A stretch of 64,000 bases of DNA from Obesumbacterium proteus (GTDB lineage Bacteria; Pseudomonadota; Gammaproteobacteria; Enterobacterales; Enterobacteriaceae): NCBI RefSeq assembly GCF_001586165.1, contig NZ_CP014608.1:248001-312000 (forward strand), in the 5' to 3' direction. Each line of letters starts with the position of its first letter. The first letter of the stretch is position 1. The position numbers were made by a program, and so were the translations under genes. Positions 8,710 through 17,854 of this stretch are shown here, in pieces. The notes beneath the pieces are model-generated. The model did no database searches and was not told the origin of the DNA. It was given only the letters and a program-made list of their open reading frames with translations.

Positions 8710-10020
8710 TTAGTTCACGCCGCGTAGCGCCATCATCTGGCGTAGGTGAGCAAACACGTTCCCCACCCGCAGACCATTGTGTTCAAATTCACTGGTGATC
8801 CACGTTTCCACGTTGCCAATATGCTTAGCCGTTTCCAGCGATAAACCAACATCCACATACATGTCATTGTAATAAACCGCCGCAACCACTGGCACCGTAT
8901 TGGCAGCCAAGCGCTCTGCGTCGTACAGCGGTTGCCATTCTGAACGCTGCGCCAACTGATGAACCGCGTCGCGGAACGGTCGTAAACACTGCATTTCATC
9001 AAACATCCACGGATAGATCATCTCGCCCGTTAACAACAATGGACGGCAGTCGGCTTGAAACTCAGGCAGCGTGTCATGCACGCGCTGCGCTGCCCAGTTG
9101 GTCGCCCCACTGTGGTTATCCGCATAGATACTTTCGTGCAGTACCGCGTACAGAGGGTGCTCGGTGAAACCGGTGAGATGCATCACCTGCGACAAGAACG
9201 TATCGCTCAGCTCACCTTCATGATTAAAGGCTTCGTCAAACAGCCATAGCAAATTCTCATAGCCTTCACTCATGCCTAACTGAATACCCAGCGTTTGCAA
9301 ACGCTGTACGGTGAGAATATCGCCATCGGGCAGATATACATCATGCTCGTTTAGCACGTCCGCGATGCGGTTGATTTGCTGCTGCATATGAGGATAGCGG
9401 GAGAAGAAAATCTGATTCTTTTCTTTCAGCTTCTGATAGGTGCGCTGATACAGCAGTTCGGCATCAGGTTTAATTGAGGGTAGGCCACCGGTGATATAGC
9501 AGGCTTCAAGCCCTTCTGGAGCCTGAGATAAGTAAGTCAGGGTGATAAAACCGCCAAAGCTCTGCCCTAAGCTGCTCCATTTGCGACCACCAAACTGCGT
9601 TTTTCTGAGATGTTCGGCGTCAGCCACAATAGAATCAGCACGGAAATAGCTGAGATAATCAGCGGTTTGATCCGCGTCCATATTGCGGATCACACTCGAT
9701 TCGATCCTGCTGCTCTGCCCCGTGCCGCGTTGATCAAGCAAGATCACGCGGAAGCTTTTCAGCGCCTCGCCTAACCACCCGCCTTTGCTGGTCGGTCGCG
9801 GTGATTTCCCACCTGGGCCGCCTTGTAAGAACAGCAAACATGGCAAATCTTCTGCCGCTTTGCCGCCCTCTGATAACTCACGCGCAAAAACCGTAATACG
9901 GCGCGGATCAGTTTCATCAAACCAGTTCAGCGGTACCGATACACGATGCTCTCGCACCCACATACCGGCTAACAGATATTCCTTTTCAATCATGGCAGAC
10001 CACTCTGCGGCAAAATTCAT
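8710..10020 (-). CDS. Alpha/beta hydrolase, proline iminopeptidase-like (S33)
   Basis: 436 residues. The fold signatures are QGGPGG (about 66-71, oxyanion region), LDQRGTGQSS (95-104) and the nucleophile elbow GQSFGG with Ser154; a C-terminal histidine in EFEHNG probably completes the triad with an acidic residue. This pattern is that of prolyl aminopeptidase/tricorn-type S33 peptidases, which remove N-terminal proline or other residues. No signal peptide, so cytosolic. The start is two bases after the yqhC stop, which indicates one transcript with that regulator. An in-frame ATG ten codons downstream is an alternative start. Substrate unknown. Confidence 0.85.
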   Translation of the reverse strand: MNFAAEWSAMIEKEYLLAGMWVREHRVSVPLNWFDETDPRRITVFARELSEGGKAAEDLPCLLFLQGGPGGKSPRPTSKGGWLGEALKSFRVILLDQRGTGQSSRIESSVIRNMDADQTADYLSYFRADSIVADAEHLRKTQFGGRKWSSLGQSFGGFITLTYLSQAPEGLEACYITGGLPSIKPDAELLYQRTYQKLKEKNQIFFSRYPHMQQQINRIADVLNEHDVYLPDGDILTVQRLQTLGIQLGMSEGYENLLWLFDEAFNHEGELSDTFLSQVMHLTGFTEHPLYAVLHESIYADNHSGATNWAAQRVHDTLPEFQADCRPLLLTGEMIYPWMFDEMQCLRPFRDAVHQLAQRSEWQPLYDAERLAANTVPVVAAVYYNDMYVDVGLSLETAKHIGNVETWITSEFEHNGLRVGNVFAHLRQMMALRGVN

Positions 10021-10022
10021 TT

Positions 10023-10934
10023 TTATCGCTCAACAATGCTCAAGCCGCCTTCGCGGTAGCGCGTCATTTGCTCACTCGGCGTATTACCGAAGAAGCGTTT
10101 ATATTCACGGCTAAATTGCGAGGCGCTCTCATAGCCAACGCGAATGGCTGCGGTGCTGGCTTTGAGCCCGTCGTGCAACATCATCATCCGCGCCTTATGC
10201 AAACGGAACGATTTGATGTACTGCAACGGAGAGGTTGCCGTAACGGCTTTGAAGTTATGGTGGAACGCAGAAACGCTCATATTGACTTCCTGCGCCAGCA
10301 AATCAACGTTTAGGCTATCTGAGTATTGTTGTTCAATCAGGCGTAGCGCCTTAGCGATCTGACTGAAGTGGCTGTGACGATTAGCTAATGCCTGTAGCGC
10401 TTCGCCACCGTCGCCACACAGCGCGTGGAACAGCATTTCGCGCACAATTTGCGGCCCTAATACACGAGCCTGTAATGGATTAGCCATTGCGTCAACCAAG
10501 CGTTCTGTCGCACAAAACATCGATTCATCCAATGACACCGATTTCACACCGCTCGACTGACAGCGCTGCTTAGTTGCCAAACCGTCACCGATATCCATCA
10601 AGAGGTCCTGCAACATGCTGGTATTTACCCGCACCGATAAACCGATCAACGGCTCATCTGGAGTGGCAAACGTCTCACATTCACAGGGTAATGGAAGCGT
10701 CATGAGCAGATAGTTAGTGGGATCGTAGCGAAAAACTTGCTCGCCGAGATAGCCCACTTTATGCCCTTGCAGCACAATGATAATACAAGGCTCATACATC
10801 ACCGGTGTACGCGGCTGATGCTGATTTGCATAGATTATTTTTACATTCTCAATCGGTGACGCACTCACTCCAGGCTGAGCCACCTGACGGCTTAGCTGCT
10901 GTGCAAGCTGTGTCCACCGCTCATCGATTAACAT
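10023..10934 (-). CDS. yqhC: AraC-family regulator YqhC
   Basis: 303 residues from the ATG at 10934 (GGGG eight bases upstream); an ATG at 10967 would add 11 residues. The N-terminal part matches the AraC_N cupin-like domain (YEPCIIIVLQGHKVGYLGEQVF), and the C-terminal third holds two helix-turn-helix units (VDLLAQEVNMSVSAFHHNFK and AAIRVGYESASQFSREYKRF). It is divergent from yqhD, as in E. coli, where YqhC activates yqhD in response to reactive aldehydes. The following hydrolase gene is almost contiguous. Assignment rests on domain type plus the conserved yqhC/yqhD arrangement. Confidence 0.88.
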   Translation of the reverse strand: MLIDERWTQLAQQLSRQVAQPGVSASPIENVKIIYANQHQPRTPVMYEPCIIIVLQGHKVGYLGEQVFRYDPTNYLLMTLPLPCECETFATPDEPLIGLSVRVNTSMLQDLLMDIGDGLATKQRCQSSGVKSVSLDESMFCATERLVDAMANPLQARVLGPQIVREMLFHALCGDGGEALQALANRHSHFSQIAKALRLIEQQYSDSLNVDLLAQEVNMSVSAFHHNFKAVTATSPLQYIKSFRLHKARMMMLHDGLKASTAAIRVGYESASQFSREYKRFFGNTPSEQMTRYREGGLSIVER

Positions 10935-10988
10935 TGACCAATCCCCGCCGAACCAAATAAAGTGCAATGAATGATGCCAAATACATCT

Positions 10989-11016
10989 CTATTTCTACAG
11001 TTGATTGTAGAAATAG
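10989..11016. promoter_or_regulatory. Palindromic operator candidate between yqhC and yqhD
   Basis: CTATTTCTACA, a six-base spacer GTTGAT, and its exact complement TGTAGAAATAG form perfect 11-bp arms in the divergent promoter region. It is a plausible binding site for YqhC or another dimeric regulator. The site is seen; the bound protein is inference. Confidence 0.55.
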
Positions 11017-11141
11017 GCAAGTCATCAACAGAAATGAGCATTGAGCCACACGCTCATTGCGCCCAGAATAGCATTCAGAAAATGCAATGGCGTCGACGGC
11101 CAAAGCATAACGAATCAAAATAAATACTGAGGCTAATTTCA

Positions 11142-12299
11142 ATGCAAAATTTTACACTCCACACCCCAACTAAAGTTCTGTTCGGCGAAGGCCAAATCGC
11201 TAATCTGCGCAACGAAGTACCCGAAAATGCCCGCATCCTGATCACCTACGGCGGCGGCAGCGTAAAACGCACCGGCGTTTTGGATCAGGTTCACGCGGCG
11301 CTGAAAGGTTTACACGTATTTGAATTCGGCGGCATCGAGCCAAACCCATCTTACGAAACGCTGATGAAATGCGTTGAAGTGGTTCACAACGAAAAAATCG
11401 ATTTCCTGCTGGCTGTCGGCGGCGGTTCCGTTATTGATGGCACCAAGTTCATTGCCGCAGCGGCAAACTACGTCGGGGAGCCTTGGGACATTCTTGAAAC
11501 CTACGGCAGCAAAATCACCAGCGCAATCCCATTGGCAGCGGTATTAACCTTGCCAGCGACCGGTTCCGAAATGAACAAGGGCGCGGTTATCACTCGCCGT
11601 GCGACAGGAGACAAACGTGCATTCCAGTCTCCATTTGTGATGCCTCAGTTCGCTATCCTAGATCCAGTTGTAACCTACACGCTGCCAGCTCATCAGGTAG
11701 CAAACGGCGTAGTGGATGCGTTTGTGCATACCGTTGAACAATATCTGACTTACCCTGTTGACGCTAAAGTTCAGGACCGTTTCGCAGAAGGTCTGCTGTT
11801 GACCCTGATCGAAGAAGGCCCACGTGCGCTGGCTGAGCCTGAAAACTATGACGTTCGCGCCAACATTATGTGGAGTGCCACTATGGCGCTGAACGGCCTG
11901 ATTGGTGCTGGTGTGCCACAGGACTGGGCAACGCATATGCTGGGTCATGAACTGACTGCGATGCACGGCATGGATCACGCACAGACCTTAGCCGTGGTAC
12001 TGCCCTCTCTGCTGCAAGCAAAACGCCAACAGAAACACGCTAAGCTGCTGCAATATGCAGAGCGCGTATGGAATATTCGTGAAGGCAATGAAGAACAGCG
12101 CATTGATGCAGCGATTGCTGCTACACGTAAATTCTTCGAAGAAATGGGCATTAAAACGTATCTGAAAGATTACGGTGTTGATGCCAGCTCCATCCCAGGC
12201 CTGCTGGCAAAACTGGAAGAGCACGGCATGACTGCGCTGGGCGAAAACAGTGATATCACGCTGGAAGATAGCCGTAAGATTTACGAAGCGTCGCTGTAA
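11142..12299 (+). CDS. yqhD: NADPH-dependent aldehyde reductase YqhD
   Basis: 385 residues, iron-type alcohol dehydrogenase family; E. coli YqhD has 387. The nucleotide-binding motif is VGGGSVIDGTKF with GGGS, and the metal site is recognisable as D and H in GVVDAFVHTVEQY plus the histidines of HMLGHELTAMHGMDHAQTL. The enzyme reduces a wide range of short and toxic aldehydes (butanal, methylglyoxal, furfural, malondialdehyde) with NADPH in the cytosol. Expression is expected to depend on the divergent yqhC. E. coli dkgA, which follows yqhD there, is absent here; a palindromic repeat and alr follow instead. Confidence 0.95.
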   Translation: MQNFTLHTPTKVLFGEGQIANLRNEVPENARILITYGGGSVKRTGVLDQVHAALKGLHVFEFGGIEPNPSYETLMKCVEVVHNEKIDFLLAVGGGSVIDGTKFIAAAANYVGEPWDILETYGSKITSAIPLAAVLTLPATGSEMNKGAVITRRATGDKRAFQSPFVMPQFAILDPVVTYTLPAHQVANGVVDAFVHTVEQYLTYPVDAKVQDRFAEGLLLTLIEEGPRALAEPENYDVRANIMWSATMALNGLIGAGVPQDWATHMLGHELTAMHGMDHAQTLAVVLPSLLQAKRQQKHAKLLQYAERVWNIREGNEEQRIDAAIAATRKFFEEMGIKTYLKDYGVDASSIPGLLAKLEEHGMTALGENSDITLEDSRKIYEASL

Positions 12300-12315
12300 G
12301 AATATCTGAAAAACT

Positions 12316-12426
12316 GACCCCACCCCAACCCTCCCCTTCGCAGGGGAGGGAGCAGACCAGTTCTCGATATTATTCAAGCGCTCGCTCTGCTCCTCCCCCT
12401 GACAAGGGGGAGGTTGGGAGGGGGTC
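12316..12426. repeat. Dispersed GC-rich palindromic element, full-length copy
   Basis: A 111-bp element of two inverted arms of about 41 bp (12316-12356 and 12386-12426), each arm beginning GACCCC at its outer edge and itself folding into a hairpin (CCCTCCCC/GGGGAGGG type). The centre is AT-richer. Related shorter copies lie at 16094-16163 and 42335-42408. The structure suggests a REP- or MITE-like dispersed repeat. It sits between the convergent yqhD and alr genes, where it could also stop transcription. Confidence 0.8.
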
Positions 12427-12437
12427 AAGCCTCAGCG

Positions 12438-13517
12438 TTACTCGCCAACATACTCCATCGTCACACGCGGAGTTAACTTGGTAATGAGCTCATAAGCACT
12501 GATCCCCGTATAGCTTGCGATCTTCTCAACCGGTAGTTCAGCGCTCCATAGCACCACTTCATCGCCCACTTTATCTGTGGCTTCAGGGCCTAAATCGACT
12601 GAAATCATATCCATAGATACGCGGCCAACGATCGGCACTTCACGGCCATTCAGCAGCACAGGTGTTCCTGAAGGTGCACTGCGCGGATAGCCATCACCGT
12701 ATCCAATCGCGACCACGCCTAAACGAGTATCACGCTGGCTGACCCAAGTTCCGTTATAGCCAACGGGCTCACCGGCCTTGTGCTCACGCACGGCAATCAG
12801 GCTAGATTTTAGCGTCATCACCGGCTGTAAACCGTAGTGATCGGCATAAGGTTCTGCCAGCGGCGATACGCCATACAGGATAATCCCAGGGCGTACCATA
12901 TCGCGGTGCGACTGAGGCCAAAGCAGAATACCGCCGGAAGCCGCAATTGACTGCAAGCCCGGTTTACCCGTCGCGAATGCATCAAAGCAGGCCAGTTGAG
13001 CTTCAGTCATTCCCGTTTCTGGCTCATCCGCACGGCTAAAGTGGCTCATGATATTGACGGGCTGCTCAACGTTGCGGCAGTTGGAAAGACGCTGATAGAA
13101 AGCTTCCGCCTGCTCTGGGCGCACACCCAAACGGTGCATACCCGTGTCGAGCTTCATCCAAACCTTAATCGGGCGCTCTAAATCAGCCTCTTCTAAAGCC
13201 TGCAACTGCTCTTCGCTATGGATGGCCGTCTCAATATTGTTGGCGACTAAAACCGGCAGGTCATCGGCAGAGAAAAAACCTTCCAACATCAGGATAGGTT
13301 TCACGATGCCGCCTGAACGCAGTTTCAGCGCTTCTCCGATACGCGCCACGCCATAGCAGTCTGCATCTTTTAACGTTTTGGCAGTTTCTAAAAGACCGTG
13401 CCCGTAAGCATTGGCTTTTACAACGGCTATCAGTCGGCTGTGCGGCGCAAATTGACGAATTTGCTGAAAGTTGTGTCGCAGAGCGCGGCGATCAATGACT
13501 GCGGTTGCCGCTTTCAT
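12438..13517 (-). CDS. alr: Alanine racemase
   Basis: 359 residues from MKAATAVIDRRALRHN (ATG 13517, GGAAGGA upstream), the same length as E. coli Alr. The PLP lysine is Lys34 in VVKANAYGHG, and the second catalytic base is the tyrosine of GYGDGYPRS. It interconverts L- and D-alanine, giving D-Ala for peptidoglycan, in the cytosol. It follows dnaB on the same strand with a gap of 79 bp, as in E. coli. A longer reading to 13559 has no good ribosome site and no family support. Confidence 0.97.
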   Translation of the reverse strand: MKAATAVIDRRALRHNFQQIRQFAPHSRLIAVVKANAYGHGLLETAKTLKDADCYGVARIGEALKLRSGGIVKPILMLEGFFSADDLPVLVANNIETAIHSEEQLQALEEADLERPIKVWMKLDTGMHRLGVRPEQAEAFYQRLSNCRNVEQPVNIMSHFSRADEPETGMTEAQLACFDAFATGKPGLQSIAASGGILLWPQSHRDMVRPGIILYGVSPLAEPYADHYGLQPVMTLKSSLIAVREHKAGEPVGYNGTWVSQRDTRLGVVAIGYGDGYPRSAPSGTPVLLNGREVPIVGRVSMDMISVDLGPEATDKVGDEVVLWSAELPVEKIASYTGISAYELITKLTPRVTMEYVGE

Positions 13518-13596
13518 TTCTATTCCTTCCCGATTTCTCAAATGAGTTAATAAATACACCTACCGCTAAACGGGCACAATGTTGCTGCCCATTCAA

Positions 13597-15006
13597 TTAT
13601 TCGTCGTCGTACTGCGGGCCTGCGTAGTTGTCGAAACGTGAGAACTGGCCGTTAAAGGTTAAGCGAACCGTACCGATTGGGCCGTTACGCTGTTTACCCA
13701 GAATAATCTCCGCAATGCCTTTTAAATCACTATTCTCGTGATAAACCTCGTCACGATAGATAAACATGATCAAGTCGGCATCCTGCTCGATTGAGCCCGA
13801 TTCACGCAGGTCGGAGTTAACCGGGCGTTTATCGGCACGCTGCTCCAAGGAACGGTTAAGCTGAGACAGCGCCACCACCGGTACCTGCAACTCTTTCGCT
13901 AATGCTTTGAGTGAGCGCGAAATTTCCGCGATTTCCAAGGTACGGTTATCTGATAAAGAAGGAACACGCATCAACTGTAGGTAGTCGATCATGATTAGGC
14001 TAAGACCATCATGCTCGCGGAAAATACGGCGTGCGCGTGAACGTACTTCCGTTGGGGTTAGGCCGGAGGAATCATCGATATACATGTTCCGTTTTTCCAG
14101 CAGAATCCCCATGGTGCTGGAAATTCGCGCCCAATCTTCATCATCTAGCTGACCGGTACGAATTTTGGTTTGGTCGACGCGAGCCAAGGAAGCCAGCATA
14201 CGCATCATGATCTGTTCACCGGGCATTTCCAGACTAAAAATCAGTACCGGTTTATCCTGCGTCATCGCGGCGTTTTCACACAGGTTCATCGCAAAGGTGG
14301 TTTTCCCCATCGATGGACGTGCTGCCACGATAATTAAATCAGAGCGCTGCAAACCTGCGGTTTTCTTGTTCAGATCCTGATAGCCAGTATCAACGCCAGT
14401 GACACCATCGTGTGGCGTCTGGTAGAGCTGCTCAATTCGCGCAACCGTCTGTTCAAGAATACGATCGACGCTTTTTGGCCCTTCATCTTTATTGGCACGA
14501 TTCTCAGCGATTTGGAAAACGCGAGACTCAGCCAGATCCAGCAGATCTTCGCTGCTGCGGCCTTGCGGATCGTAGCCAGCATCGGCGATCTCGTTAGCTA
14601 CGGAGATCATATCGCGAACTACCGCACGTTCACGCACGATATCAGCATAAGCACCGATGTTTGCCGCACTTGGGGTGTTTTTCGACAGCTCGGCTAGATA
14701 TGCAAAGCCACCTACCGATTCTAATTCGCCGCGCTGTTCTAATGATTCAGACAGCGTGATCAGGTCGATAGGCTTGCTCATTTCTAGCAAGCGCTGCATT
14801 TCAGTAAAGATGAGGCGGTGTGGACGGCTGTAGAAATCGTTGGCGACGACGCGTTCTGCCACGTTATCCCAGCGCTCGTTGTCCAGCATCAACCCGCCCA
14901 ACACGGACTGTTCCGCTTCCAGCGAATGTGGTGGTAGCTTGAGCCCCTCCATCTGCCTGTCGCGCGGGGTCTCGTTTGATTTGTTGGTGGGTTTATTTCC
15001 TGCCAT
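13597..15006 (-). CDS. dnaB: Replicative DNA helicase DnaB
   Basis: 469 residues (E. coli 471). The N-terminal domain (LPPHSLEAEQSVLGGLMLD) binds primase, and the C-terminal RecA-like motor carries Walker A ARPSMGKTTFAMN and Walker B LSLIMIDYLQLM. The hexamer unwinds DNA 5' to 3' at the fork and works with DnaC, DnaG and the tau subunit. It precedes alr and is divergent from qorA, the E. coli order. No intein or other insertion is present. Confidence 0.98.
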   Translation of the reverse strand: MAGNKPTNKSNETPRDRQMEGLKLPPHSLEAEQSVLGGLMLDNERWDNVAERVVANDFYSRPHRLIFTEMQRLLEMSKPIDLITLSESLEQRGELESVGGFAYLAELSKNTPSAANIGAYADIVRERAVVRDMISVANEIADAGYDPQGRSSEDLLDLAESRVFQIAENRANKDEGPKSVDRILEQTVARIEQLYQTPHDGVTGVDTGYQDLNKKTAGLQRSDLIIVAARPSMGKTTFAMNLCENAAMTQDKPVLIFSLEMPGEQIMMRMLASLARVDQTKIRTGQLDDEDWARISSTMGILLEKRNMYIDDSSGLTPTEVRSRARRIFREHDGLSLIMIDYLQLMRVPSLSDNRTLEIAEISRSLKALAKELQVPVVALSQLNRSLEQRADKRPVNSDLRESGSIEQDADLIMFIYRDEVYHENSDLKGIAEIILGKQRNGPIGTVRLTFNGQFSRFDNYAGPQYDDE

Positions 15007-15105
15007 AGTGGGAATGCTTTACCTGTTAATGAAAGACGCGTCAGTATACCTGAATGTACCCGATTTTCGATTATAACAATGACACTATGCATCTGAGGAA
15101 AGACG

Positions 15106-16092
15106 ATGGCAAAACGTATCCAGTTTAACGCCCACGGCGGGCCAGAAGTTCTTGAATATGTAGAGTTTACTCCAAAAGATCCCGCGGCTGGCGAAGTGCA
15201 AATCAGCAATAAAGCAATCGGAATCAACTACATTGACACCTATATTCGTGGCGGACTGTACCCAGTTCCCCAGTTTCCTTCAGGGCTAGGAACCGAAGCG
15301 GCTGGCGTAGTGACAAAAGTGGGCGCAGGCGTAACCAGCATAGAAGTGGGTGACCGCGTGGTTTATGCGCAAAGCTCGCTCGGCGCCTACAGCACCGTTC
15401 ATAACGTACCAGCCGAGAAAGTTGCGCTGCTTCCCGAAGCCATTAGCTTTGAACAAGGTGCCGCCGCTTTCTTAAAAGGCCTGACCGTGCATTATCTACT
15501 GCGTCAAACCTATGAAATTAAAGCGGGTGAAATTTTCTTATTCCATGCCGCAGCCGGTGGCGTCGGCCAAATCGCCTGCCAGTGGGCAAAAGCGCTCGGC
15601 GCCAAACTGATTGGCACCGTGGGCTCCGATGCCAAAGCAGAACGGGCCAAACAGGCGGGGGCATGGGCAACCATTAATTATCAAACCGAAGACATTGCCC
15701 AACGCGTGTCTGAACTGACTCAGGGTGAAAAAGTCAGCGTCGTGTACGACTCGGTAGGGAAAAGCACTTGGTTGGCCTCGCTTGATAGCCTGAAAAAACG
15801 CGGCCTGATGGTGAGCTTCGGCAACGCTTCAGGCCCCGTTACCGGCGTCGATTTGGGAATTTTAAACCAGAAAGGATCGCTGTATGTCACGCGCCCTTCT
15901 CTCAACGGCTACATCAATAATCATCAGGATTTACTCAGCGCCAGCCACGAACTCTTTTCGCTGATCGCCAGCGGCGCGATTAACGTGGAGGTGCCCGATA
16001 CGCAAAAATTTGCTTTAGCGGATGCCAAAAAAGCACACGAAACCCTGCAAAGTCGCGGAACACAGGGATCGAGTTTGTTGATACCGGAGTAA
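15106..16092 (+). CDS. qorA: NADPH:quinone oxidoreductase (zeta-crystallin type)
   Basis: 328 residues, medium-chain dehydrogenase/reductase family without the catalytic zinc ligands; E. coli QorA has 327. The cofactor motif is AAAGGVGQIACQWAKALG, and the family signature around GLTVHYLLRQTYEIKAGE is present. It reduces quinones with NADPH by one-electron transfer in the cytosol. GAGGAAAG stands before the ATG. The gene is divergent from dnaB, matching E. coli. Confidence 0.95.
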   Translation: MAKRIQFNAHGGPEVLEYVEFTPKDPAAGEVQISNKAIGINYIDTYIRGGLYPVPQFPSGLGTEAAGVVTKVGAGVTSIEVGDRVVYAQSSLGAYSTVHNVPAEKVALLPEAISFEQGAAAFLKGLTVHYLLRQTYEIKAGEIFLFHAAAGGVGQIACQWAKALGAKLIGTVGSDAKAERAKQAGAWATINYQTEDIAQRVSELTQGEKVSVVYDSVGKSTWLASLDSLKKRGLMVSFGNASGPVTGVDLGILNQKGSLYVTRPSLNGYINNHQDLLSASHELFSLIASGAINVEVPDTQKFALADAKKAHETLQSRGTQGSSLLIPE

Positions 16093-16093
16093 T

Positions 16094-16163
16094 AGCCCTC
16101 CTTAATTGATAAAGAAGGGCAATCGGCCCCTCCCCCTGCGAAGGGGGAGGCTGGGAGGGGGTT
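16094..16163. repeat. Dispersed GC-rich palindromic element, short copy
   Basis: Two adjacent hairpins: GCCCTCCTT pairing with AAGAAGGGC, then CCTCCCCC/GGGGGAGG followed by CTGGGAGGGGGTTA. The second matches one arm of the 111-bp element at 12316-12426. It separates the convergent qorA and pspG genes and may also serve as a terminator. Confidence 0.7.
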
Positions 16164-16175
16164 ACAACTCAACGA

Positions 16176-16397
16176 TTAATAATATCGCCTCGTCTGTGGC
16201 TTCTGCATAGAGCGATAGATCCACACCACCACAATAGCCAAAGCAATCCACGGCAGCAGTTTAAAGACCATCACAAACAGGCCACCAAACAGCATGAACA
16301 GTGTGGCAACGGCCACGGCGGCGATAATGCCAAGAATTGAAATTCCGGTCACCATCAGCATGACAAAAAAGCCAAGAATAAAGAGGACTTCCAACAT
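16176..16397 (-). CDS. pspG: Phage shock protein G
   Basis: 73 residues from MLEVLFILGFFVMLMVTG (ATG 16397, AGGAG six bases upstream); a further eight codons upstream are unlikely to be used. It is almost entirely hydrophobic, with two to three inner-membrane helices and a basic tail (RSMQKPQTRRYY). PspG is an effector of the phage-shock response, which protects the membrane when the proton-motive force is at risk. A sigma-54 promoter upstream agrees with PspF control. E. coli PspG has 80 residues. Confidence 0.92.
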   Translation of the reverse strand: MLEVLFILGFFVMLMVTGISILGIIAAVAVATLFMLFGGLFVMVFKLLPWIALAIVVVWIYRSMQKPQTRRYY

Positions 16398-16449
16398 GGT
16401 GATCTCCTGAGTGAAATACAACGGTGATACCGTCGACTACTCAGTGATT

Positions 16450-16465
16450 TACAAGAATCATGCCA
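16450..16465 (-). promoter_or_regulatory. Sigma-54 promoter of pspG
   Basis: Read on the minus strand: TGGCATGATTCTTGTA. It matches TGGCAC-N5-TTGC with the GG of the -24 element intact and GT instead of GC at -12. Transcription would start near 16440, about 40 bp before the pspG ATG. E. coli pspG is known to be sigma-54 and PspF dependent. Confidence 0.75.
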
Positions 16466-16553
16466 AGAATATAAATTACGTAACTATCTGAATTTACGAG
16501 AAAGCGCTGCAACGTAGGCTACAGCGCCTGATGAGTTTTACTAACTTTTAGTT

Positions 16554-17570
16554 TTATTCACCACGTGACTGACTAACAAATTGCAAAGCGGCTTCAACCA
16601 CTTCAACGCCAGCTCCCGCCTTGTGCGCATTTTCACTCAGATGACGACGCCATTGGCGAGCGCCCGGAATGCTCTGGAATATACCGAGTATATGGCGTGT
16701 GATATGGCCCAGATAGGTTCCATTAGCCAATTCACGTTCAATATACGGATACAAAGAACGTACCACATCAATGCTGTTCGGCACTTCGACAGAGGGATCA
16801 AATAACTCGCGATCGACATGCGCCAAAATGCTTGGGCTTTGATAGGCTTCGCGCCCCATCATCACGCCGTCCAGATGCTGTAGATGAATTTTGGCTTCTT
16901 CCAGCGTTTTAACACCACCGTTGATAGCGATGTTCAGATGTGGGAAGTCACGTTTCAACTGATAAACACGCTCATAATCAAGCGGCGGGATCTCGCGGTT
17001 TTCTTTCGGACTTAAGCCAGAGAGCCATGCTTTGCGCGCATGAACTGTAAAGCTATTGCATTCGCCTTTGCCTGAAACTATGCCGATAAAATCGCACAAA
17101 AACTCGTAGCTATCCTGATCGTCAATACCAATACGCGTTTTCACGGTCACAGGAATAGAAACTACATCACGCATCGCTTTAATGCCGTCGGCAACCAGCT
17201 GGGCTTCGCCCATCAAGCAAGCACCAAAACGGCCATTTTGAACGCGATCCGAAGGGCATCCTACGTTGAGGTTAATCTCATCATAGCCACGCTGCTCAGC
17301 TAAACGCGCACAATGCGCCAGAGCTTCAGGATCGCTCCCTCCCAGCTGCAACGCCAACGGATGCTCTTCTTCGCTGTAAGCTAAGTAGTCGCCTTTACCA
17401 TGAATAATGGCACCTGTTGTCACCATCTCGGTATATAAAAGCGCCTGTTTAGTCAGCTTGCGATGAAAATAGCGGCAGTGGCGATCGGTCCAATCCAGCA
17501 TCGGCGCAACGGAAAAGCGACTCTGGCTGAATGGCATAGCAGAAGAAGGATTATTGGCGTTTTGGGTCAT
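16554..17570 (-). CDS. dusA: tRNA-dihydrouridine synthase A
   Basis: 338 residues, FMN-binding TIM barrel. Signature segments are RFSVAPMLDWTDRHCRYF, YTEMVTTGAI, and NVGCPSDRVQNGRFGACLMG with the catalytic cysteine in GACLMG. The enzyme reduces U20/U20a in the tRNA D-loop with NADPH. Position next to pspG is as in E. coli. The 5' end of dusA is a common integration site for phages and islands; no integrase or duplicated end is seen here. Confidence 0.96.
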   Translation of the reverse strand: MTQNANNPSSAMPFSQSRFSVAPMLDWTDRHCRYFHRKLTKQALLYTEMVTTGAIIHGKGDYLAYSEEEHPLALQLGGSDPEALAHCARLAEQRGYDEINLNVGCPSDRVQNGRFGACLMGEAQLVADGIKAMRDVVSIPVTVKTRIGIDDQDSYEFLCDFIGIVSGKGECNSFTVHARKAWLSGLSPKENREIPPLDYERVYQLKRDFPHLNIAINGGVKTLEEAKIHLQHLDGVMMGREAYQSPSILAHVDRELFDPSVEVPNSIDVVRSLYPYIERELANGTYLGHITRHILGIFQSIPGARQWRRHLSENAHKAGAGVEVVEAALQFVSQSRGE

Positions 17571-17854
17571 TATTCTCAGGATTTCAGTCAGTTTGAATCA
17601 GATACGGCGCCTAGAAAAAACAGCATCACCGTGAATATTGAACAAGTATACCGTGAATTTGAGCTGAACCCACAGACTTCCGCGCTCATGCCTTGCAGCC
17701 AGAGGCTCAAGCACTCTGCTTGAGAAAACGTGAGATACCTGATTTTTCGGCAGAACTGAGATACTCTTACAGCCATTAGCGACTGTGGCTAGCGTTACCC
17801 TGTGTGTAAACTAATCCATACACATGTGATCTGGTTCACAGATTTACTTGATTA
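17571..17854. other. Intergenic region upstream of dusA and the TetR-type gene
   Basis: About 280 bp carrying the leftward dusA promoter region and the upstream part of the regulator promoter. Open frames on both strands in it have no homology or composition that supports a gene. Confidence 0.4.

Noticed and set aside
12316..12426. Possible CRISPR-like repeat
   Set aside because: The arms are inverted rather than regularly spaced direct repeats and there are no spacers or cas genes.
11988..12428. 146-codon open frame antisense to the yqhD end and the palindromic element
   Set aside because: Runs through the repeat and antisense to a conserved gene.
16554..17570. Integrative element at dusA
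   Set aside because: dusA is a common integration target, but no integrase or duplicated dusA end is present.
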